Positions 57,548 to 64,000 of a stretch of DNA of 64,000 bases are shown piece after piece. The notes below the pieces were generated by a model. It did no database searches. It saw only the letters and a program-made list of their open reading frames with translations, and was not told the DNA's origin. The DNA comes from Fennellomyces sp. T-0311. Taxonomy: Eukaryota > Mucoromycota > Mucoromycetes > Mucorales > Lichtheimiaceae. The number at the start of each line of letters is the position of its first letter. The stretch's first letter is position 1. The stretch lies in NCBI GenBank assembly GCA_025266875.1, contig JALLLT010000011.1, positions 372,001 to 436,000 of the forward strand, written 5' to 3'. The translations under genes and the position numbers were made by a program.

Positions 57548-60321
57548 TTATGGAAAGTAATTATCGTACGGACTGCCTATTGTTGAACGTATGCTGCCAT
57601 TTATGCTGCTACTATCGTCAGTTGCATGCGGTGGCGTTTCTGGAATTGCACCTGGTACGGTCTCCCATAGTTCTCTATTAAGTGGTGTGATGTCGTAGAT
57701 CAGATTGTCGATGACCTGCATGCTCGCAACGTGCTGGGCAACGATGCCATCTGACGACAAGTCATGAATAGTATAATGCCGCTGCACCACTTTGTGCCAT
57801 TCACGTGTCATTTGCTCGTAAAAGGACGTTTGCACAGATGCTAACTCGCCAATCAAAATGTCAAAATACGACGATGTTAACTGGAAGAATTTGGGAAGCT
57901 CGTCGACTAGCTGCGCATTGATCGAGACATACGCATCCGCAGACTCTTGCAAAGCCTTGTCGGGCATGTCACCTTTGCATTTGATGTCTCTAACTCGATC
58001 GTAGTCCAGCAGTTTTTGCGCTCGCTTGTTGATCACTTGGGCAGGGTTCTCGAATACTTTGAGAAAGCCATCGATGCGGCTGTACACATATCCCTGTATC
58101 TGCGTGTCCAATTCGCGCGCCATCACTGATGCAAAGATGGCTGTAGCTTCGTGGAAATCACGGATGCTGTTCATGCTCTTAACTCGCACGCCGCCCCACG
58201 ATGCATACAGCGTTTCCGCATTCTCGGCAAGTGTCCGCAGCGTCTCGAAATGGTTTTTCACCTGTCGCACCCATGCTTGAATGTCACGAGCTAATTGCTG
58301 GGCTATTAATTGCTGCTCTTCGAAACGCAGGTGGAGTGCGTCGAACGATGCGTCCTGTGTGGCTTCAGCCGAGAATCCGGTTACTTGCTTGAATCGCTGT
58401 GCTCGTCGTGTTATCTTTTTGTTGATGCCATGGCTGTGTAGAGCAGCAAATCATTAATTAATCGCTTACTAACACAACTGTAATTGAAACTTACACAACC
58501 TAAAGTAACACAACATTCATTTAGTAAAACGCACGTTATGTCGCTTCTACGCAAATGCACATACGTTGATGTCTGTCTTCTTTTTGTCGCCCACAATCTT
58601 TTCGACAATATCTTTCCGTCGCTTGATTTCGTTGATGTGATCCGCAACTTCTTGGATTTCTTGTGTTGCAGTGGCTAAATCTTCGTGATCCCCATGATCT
58701 GCCGGTGTCAATAAGAAGATTTCCTGTTTGGGACCAGCTGTGAATGTTTGCCTTTTAGTGAGAAGAATCAAAAGCTTACTCGCAGCAGTAAGGGATACTT
58801 TAGCACTCGCTGGACAGGCTTGATCAACATGCTTCCCAAATCCCAACTTGTCGTTTTTCCCTGCATTTGCTCCCGACAATCCTAATTGGACAAACCGTCA
58901 GTTTTGTTGCTACAAATAGATGTGGCTATGAGCTCACGTTGAAAAACTCCTGTACATCTGGCCGGCCATCAAGTTCTTGTAACCGCAACACGGCATCCTC
59001 GTGACGTTTACAGTATTCGCAGTAAACATGATCAATGCGAGACATCTGCATGAAGTTTAGAAAAAAAATTATGGAACTCCTGCATAATGTAATTTTATAC
59101 CATCTGCCGAAACGCCATGCCGATTCTATCGCTTCCATCTTCGCCGTCGCCGGCATAAGATTCCAGTAGATCGACAAACTCGTCCTCCAATTGCAGGATA
59201 TCCAGCAGATTCGAGAACAATATCTTGACATCCGACTTATCCAGAGGACCGTAGCAGGCACGATCATAGTAGACCTGTTTGACCAGCAACATGTCGCTTT
59301 GATATACCTTCTCGGTGACAACCAACTCTTGTATTACTTTGGACCGCTTGATCTTGCGGTCGTTCTGCTTGTTGTTCCCAGAAAGTTGGGGTGACACAGG
59401 CAGCGAATATTCGCTTGGTTCTTTGGACACAATGGTGATGGAGTCTTTGAGGCTCGGCTGAGCTTGCGGTGGCTGGCCGTTGAACCAGCTCGTCAGGGCT
59501 GTACCATAGTGCCATGCGCGCTTGGACGGGCTTTCGAGAAGAGATGAGGATGCGGATGATGTGGATGTTGTGCTGTTGCCGGTGCCTGTCCTAGCAACCA
59601 CAGGTATATGCAGGTTGGATGTGCTGGTGCTGTCGGAAGAGTTGTTGCGGGTTTTGCGGAGTACAGAGGAACGTGGAGAAGATGAAGGTCGGCGGGGAAC
59701 GCTAGGTGGTCTTGTGGCGACCACAGGCTCTTGCTCGACTATTTCCGTCTGCTCGAGCCTTTTGCTTAGTTCGGCTGCAAAAGTTCCCGTTCTAGGCATC
59801 TCTTCCGTCGACGGTGGTCTTGGCGCTTTACGTACAACCCGCTTGCTTGGCACAGGTGGCGGAGAGGTGGTTCGTCGGTTATTCGCCGTATGAGAATATC
59901 GTTTCGGTATTGGCGCTGGTTGCTGTAGTTTCTCTTGCTGCTGAAAACGAGCTCGAATATCGGCGAACGCTAGCGGGGTCTGATCGATATCGTTATTATT
60001 GTCTTCCTGAGAATGGAAACTCGTCACCGAAGTCGCAACCGGTGCCGCGCTCGCCGGTGACTCGGATGACGGGTTGGGTAATTGCGAATCGGAGGCTGGG
60101 TTCGCATAGCTCGACGAGATGCGAAGCGACGGAGGTTTGGTGGGTAATGCAGGTCGGTACGATCGATGAGAAGCTGGTTGTTGGTCATGCTCGAAGACGC
60201 GCGAGAGTCGATTCACCGAGCCGTCTCTGTGGGGGAAATTGCCAGAAGAAGGTGGAGGAGGTGGTCCACGATAGCGAGGTCTACTTTCCAGCGTACTGGA
60301 AAAAGCATCAGAATTGGCCAT
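57548..60321 (-). CDS. RhoGEF with DH and BAR domains
   Basis: Guanine nucleotide exchange factor for Rho-type GTPases, most like fission-yeast Gef1 and animal Tuba/DNMBP, in which a BAR domain replaces the usual PH domain. About six exons, roughly 830 residues. Residues 1-330 are disordered with several proline motifs (RGPPPPPSS, SPPPVPSKR, APRPP), likely SH3 ligands. The DH domain follows: RSKVIQELVVTEKVYQSDML, DILQLEDEFVDLLES, and the signature SMLIKPVQRVLKYPLLLR. Then HINEIKRRKDIVEKIVG and the helical BAR region (SIRDFHEATAIFASVMAREL, KLLDYDRVRDI, LPKFFQLTSSYFDILIGELA). KLLDYDRV is typical of BAR helix 2. A polarity role through Cdc42 is expected from the family. Convergent with the 57436 gene, 111 bases between stops. 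Confidence 0.9.
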
Positions 60322-60669
60322 TCGCTTCTTTTTTGTATTATTTTCTCGTTAAAGGTTGTTGAAAGAACAAGCAGAGCGCAAATCCAATGCACTCTTTCCT
60401 GATCAACTCCGAAGCGCCCACACACGGTCAAGCACCTCCCCAGTTACTCGCTCGTCCTCCTTCCCCTTTACCCTTTCATGGACTCGCTGCTTGTCTAAGC
60501 TTCCGATGGACAATTCTAGCGTGTTTCGCATATATGTGTCGCTGCCATGGCTCTTGCATTAATGATGTAGCAATCTATTGCCATGGAAACCATTAAAGAA
60601 ATGGAAGAACGGACGGATGACGCGTTGAGCTGGTTGGACATCCAATATGATATATTAATAACTTTTCTT

Positions 60670-60892
60670 CTATTGAATGTTAAGGTGGGTAATCCGATTA
60701 ATCAATGCATCTTTTTCGGCATAGATCACCTTCTTGCCTGTCTGATGTAAAGGAGCACGTTCTGGATATGCAGCATGACACATAGGCCTCCCTCCCTTTG
60801 CCCTGCCGTTAATAATCTCGGTGACAGCCTGACTAAGCCTGCCAGCGGCCACTTTGTGCGTTCTTGGAGGGTTCTATTGCCTCACTGGGCAT
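60670..60892 (-). pseudogene. Small ORF with apparent frame break
   Basis: From ATG 60892 the frame reads MPSEAIEPSKNAQ and then stops shortly after. The other frame, open from just upstream to TAG at 60670, carries a more protein-like sequence (KVAAGRLSQAVTEIINGRAK, then PERAPLHQTGKKVIYAEKD). The two would join if one base were missing or added near 60853. No GT-AG intron of usable length links them. It may be a real gene of about 74 residues with a sequencing or assembly error, a recent pseudogene, or a missed upstream exon. Family unknown. Confidence 0.3.
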
Positions 60893-61183
60893 ACCAACGA
60901 GGAAGGGAAACGTGTTCGTATACGTGGATTTTGAGGTAGAGGCATTATCTGATCGTTACATGCGCGTGATTCCAGAAGCGGAGAGTTCGTTGGGCACATC
61001 AAATTGTTCAGTCGCGCGACTTTTCCAACATCTCCACTTTTTTTCTGTGCAGCACACCACTTGACAATGGATGAACGTAAGATGAATCCTGCGGGTCTGC
61101 GGGTACCCCCGAATTTAGTACTGAAAGTCCCAATCACTCACTTGAAGCAATCTCCCCCATACACGGCTTGTTCTGTCATACAG

Positions 61184-63377
61184 ATGCTTCAACTCAAAGG
61201 TGGGGGGTGGAAGCGATTTTATGCGTAAGAAAGAAACTGACTCGTACATAAGGTCATTTTGGCGAAGACATGGGTTAAAGTTTCCTGGCAGGTAAACGAA
61301 TAGGCTCAAGTTGTGAATCAAGAGTAACGTTAATAACATTGTAAAGCGGATCCTCCTCTAGTGTCAGCATCGTTCCCAACAATCCTACCCCAGAGGCGAC
61401 GTCCGAACCCAAGGTGGTGGGTGCTCGTTACAACTACACCAGCCTTGTTACCAGCCAACACCAATCCCAGCAAAACACGGATACAACCGCAGCTATGCTT
61501 CCTTCTCAATACCCATCCTCACACTCGCTATCGTTCTCCCCAAAGAAGAAGAAAAAGTCTCGCGAAGTCATATCCATGTCATCGGCCCATCAACGGTCGA
61601 CCTCTTCTCCACACAAATCATTTGATGCGTTCCTGAAGGATACCAATGATGAATGGAGTGATGAGCTTGGATACGAAAATATACCAAAGAACGTCGCATT
61701 ATCCCCCTCTCTCACGGCGTCCCATCCAAAGTCACCACTGTCACCACCTCCTCCATTACCATCTTCACCATCTATACAGCAGACAGTATCGCCGCCCACA
61801 AGTCAAAGGAGCAGCACATTACCCGCAGGCGGAATCAAGCCAGATATAGAACTGCGCATCCAAGGTATACACCACCTTTTCACATGATCAATGGCAAAGT
61901 AGGCTGATGATAGACAGATCCCACCAACATCATAAAGAGCATCAATCCGGAGAATACGCATGACCCAGGAAAAACCAAAAAGTTCAAAGATATCCTGTCG
62001 CAACCAAATGTAGATCTTGGTAAGTAGAAAGTGAGTTAGCCGAGTAACATATTGACAACATATGGTTACTTAGCTGCATTGAAGCGAGTAAGTTGGAACG
62101 GTATTCCGAGAGAATTTAGACTGGTTGCTTGGCAACTATTATTGGTACATGTATTTGGTCTAAATTGTTATCTGTGTGCTAATGAAGGAGGATGAAACAG
62201 GGTTACTTACCATGTAATTCAGCACGACGCGTGACGGCATTGGCACAAAAGCGAAAAGAATACGCGGATAGTGTAGCAGCATCCTATGCCAGGGGAACAG
62301 CAGGCCTGGATCAAGCACTTTGGCATCAGATTCATATCGATATTCCACGTACCAATCCAGGTGTTCCGCTGTATCAATACGAAGCTACCCAATTGGTACG
62401 CTGTCTTTTCCCAAAGTTACTAAAGAAAATTGTACTAACCAAACTGTTTAGTGCCTAGAGCGCATTTTATACCAGTGGGCGATTCGGCACCCGGCTAGTG
62501 GATACGTGCAGGGTATCAATGACCTAGTAACACCCATATTTGAAGTTTTCCTATCCGCCTATATCGGTAAGTTAAAAGGAGCATCGTGAATGGGGATGAG
62601 TTATGATGTTATCTATGATGTTATGTGAAGGGGCTGAAGTACGGTGGTGAGCTCTTTTTACGGTCATCCACCGATACTAAAAATATATTGACAGATGATA
62701 ATCCTGAAGAATACGACGTGAGTCAGTTGGATCCAGCAGTACTATCCGTAATTGAAGCCGATAGTTTCTGGTGTCTATCCAAACTACTTGATGGTATCCA
62801 AGACAACTATACATTCGCACAACCTGGTATCCAACGACAAGTTGCAACCTTGAAAGACTTGGTTTCTCGGATCGATGGTAAGTAATTATGATGTAACTGC
62901 CCTTGATGCCTGATGATGACAACGTACATGAATTACCTGCTTTTAGCGCAACTGGCAAACCATTTACAGCAAGAAGGGGTCCAATTTATCCAGTTTGCAT
63001 TCCGCTGGATGAATTGTTTGTTAATGCGTGAACTTCCACTCAGGAGTACAGTTCGAATGTGGGATACATATCTTGCTGAAGGGTCTTCCGAAGGGTTTTC
63101 AGAATTCCATGTATATGTATGTGCGGCATTCCTAGTCAAGTGGTCGAAACAGTTGCAGAAGCAGGATTTCCAAGTAAGTTTTTTTTTGCAGAAAGTTGGC
63201 ATTGTGTACCTTTTTTTACATTTGCTGAAGCTTAACCTAAATCTATATTAGGGCATCATGATCTTTCTTCAGCAACTGCCTACACAAGATTGGCATGAAC
63301 AGGATGTGGAGATGCTTTTGTCGGAAGCTTATATGTGGAAATCGCTGTTTCATAATGCACCAAGCCATCTCAAATGA
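61184..63377 (+). CDS. GYP1: Gyp1/TBC1D22-type Rab GTPase-activating protein
   Basis: TBC-domain GAP that speeds GTP hydrolysis by Golgi Rabs such as Ypt1/Rab1. About nine exons, roughly 510 residues. A short first exon (MLQLKGGGWKRFYA) joins in frame to a disordered Ser/Pro/Lys region, followed by the TBC domain: RVSWNGIPREFRLVAWQLLL, WHQIHIDIPRTNP (arginine finger), RHPASGYVQGINDLV (glutamine finger), FWCLSKLLDGIQDNYTFAQP, FAFRWMNCLLMRELPL and FHVYVCAAFLVKW. Both catalytic fingers are intact. The block DGIQDNYTFAQPGIQ is characteristic of this subfamily. The start is ambiguous: ATG 61184 follows a CATACAG acceptor-like sequence, and an ATG at 61067 could add an in-frame 12-residue exon (donor near 61103). 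Confidence 0.92.
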
Positions 63378-64000
63378 ACAACACAGATACACACACACAC
63401 ACACACACAAAAAGAAGGCTTATTACCAATGATCTTTTCCCCCCTTTGCTTCTCCTATGCGCAGCATTAGTAGCATCCCTCCCTCTCGATACTCTTTATT
63501 TCTTCTTTCTTTTTATTTTCCCCCTTCGCCCCATCCCCCAAAGTTTGTCAAAACGAATCGCGATCGGTTTTTCCGTATAATACATTTTGTCAATAACTCC
63601 CTAGTACTCCTTAGCCCAGATTGTGGATCATCGTCTATTTTATTTGGTTTGCTCATGTCAAATCGGTTATGCTGTGCTGTCTTAAAGAAACCTAATCATG
63701 AAAAAAAAAGACAAAAAACGGAGGAGGAAAAAAAAACATGAAGAAATTTGTACATGGAGGAGAAAGTAACCCGAGAGCAGGGAAGAGAAAACATTATAGA
63801 CATAAGAAGATCAATAAAGAAATGAAGGGAAAGCGCATACAAAGTGTGTCAGTGTTTACAGAATTGAGGTTAAAAATATAGAAACATGAAGTAAAAAAAA
63901 AAAAAAGAATAAAAACTATAATACACGAAATACATAATGAGCGTGTGGGTTTTTTTTTGAGAAACGAGTGTGATGGATTATATGCGCGGAGAAGGTTGTT
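63378..64000. other. 3' region of the TBC gene, no further gene seen
   Basis: T/C-rich and later A-rich sequence after the TBC stop codon, with several AATAAA-like signals (for example near 63814 and 63909). No coding signal before the window end. Confidence 0.5.
63389..63408. repeat. (AC)n microsatellite in the 3' UTR of the TBC gene
   Basis: About 20 bases of AC repeats beginning 12 bases after the stop codon of the TBC gene, followed by an A run. Confidence 0.85.

Noticed and set aside
1..64000. CRISPR arrays, insertion sequences, transposases, tRNA or rRNA genes
   Set aside because: No regularly spaced repeats, no integrase, transposase or reverse-transcriptase motifs, and no B-box (GGTTCGA-type) sequence in a cloverleaf context were found by eye.

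Overview
The window looks like nuclear DNA of an early-diverging filamentous fungus, most probably Mucoromycota/Mucorales. Genes are split by many short GT-AG introns (mostly about 45 to 100 bases). Both strands are used without operons. The recognisable proteins are eukaryotic housekeeping factors, and there is a fungal-type RNA-dependent RNA polymerase. The order-level assignment is an inference from gene content and style; no marker proves it.

Layout. 0-3.4 kb: nothing supportable. 3.5-11.8 kb: a small Ser-rich protein, the rRNA-processing factor Mpp10, a helical orphan, and a 477-residue coiled-coil protein. 13.5-17.5 kb: mitochondrial chaperone Tim10 and a PGM2-type phosphopentomutase/phosphoglucomutase. 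17.8-20.9 kb: weak candidates only. 21.0-27.5 kb: a PTR2 oligopeptide transporter and a five-exon RNA-dependent RNA polymerase with an RRM-like N terminus. 27.6-30.6 kb: gene-poor. 30.6-35.5 kb: a newly reconstructed five-exon Kre9/Knh1-domain type I membrane protein, Tim8, a REX1B-domain protein, and a fungal protein with a calponin-homology-like C terminus. 37.4 kb: a short proline-rich orphan. 40.1-42.8 kb: a Tpa1/OGFOD1 ribosomal prolyl hydroxylase convergent with a sugar nucleotidyltransferase whose first coding exon is 7 bases. 45.9-53.4 kb: VWA8, a large AAA+/VWA ATPase. 56.0-63.4 kb: a Gln/Ala-rich orphan, a DH-BAR RhoGEF, a small frame-disrupted ORF, and a Gyp1/TBC1D22 RabGAP.

The genes do not form one pathway. 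Themes that recur are mitochondrial import (Tim10, Tim8), ribosome production and modification (Mpp10, Tpa1), polarity and trafficking (DH-BAR GEF, TBC GAP), and RNA silencing (RdRP). Several neighbours converge with only 48 to 112 bases between stop codons, so their 3' ends probably overlap. I found no CRISPR array, transposon, tRNA or rRNA gene. Exon models were assembled by hand; where the sum of the exons keeps one open frame I say so.
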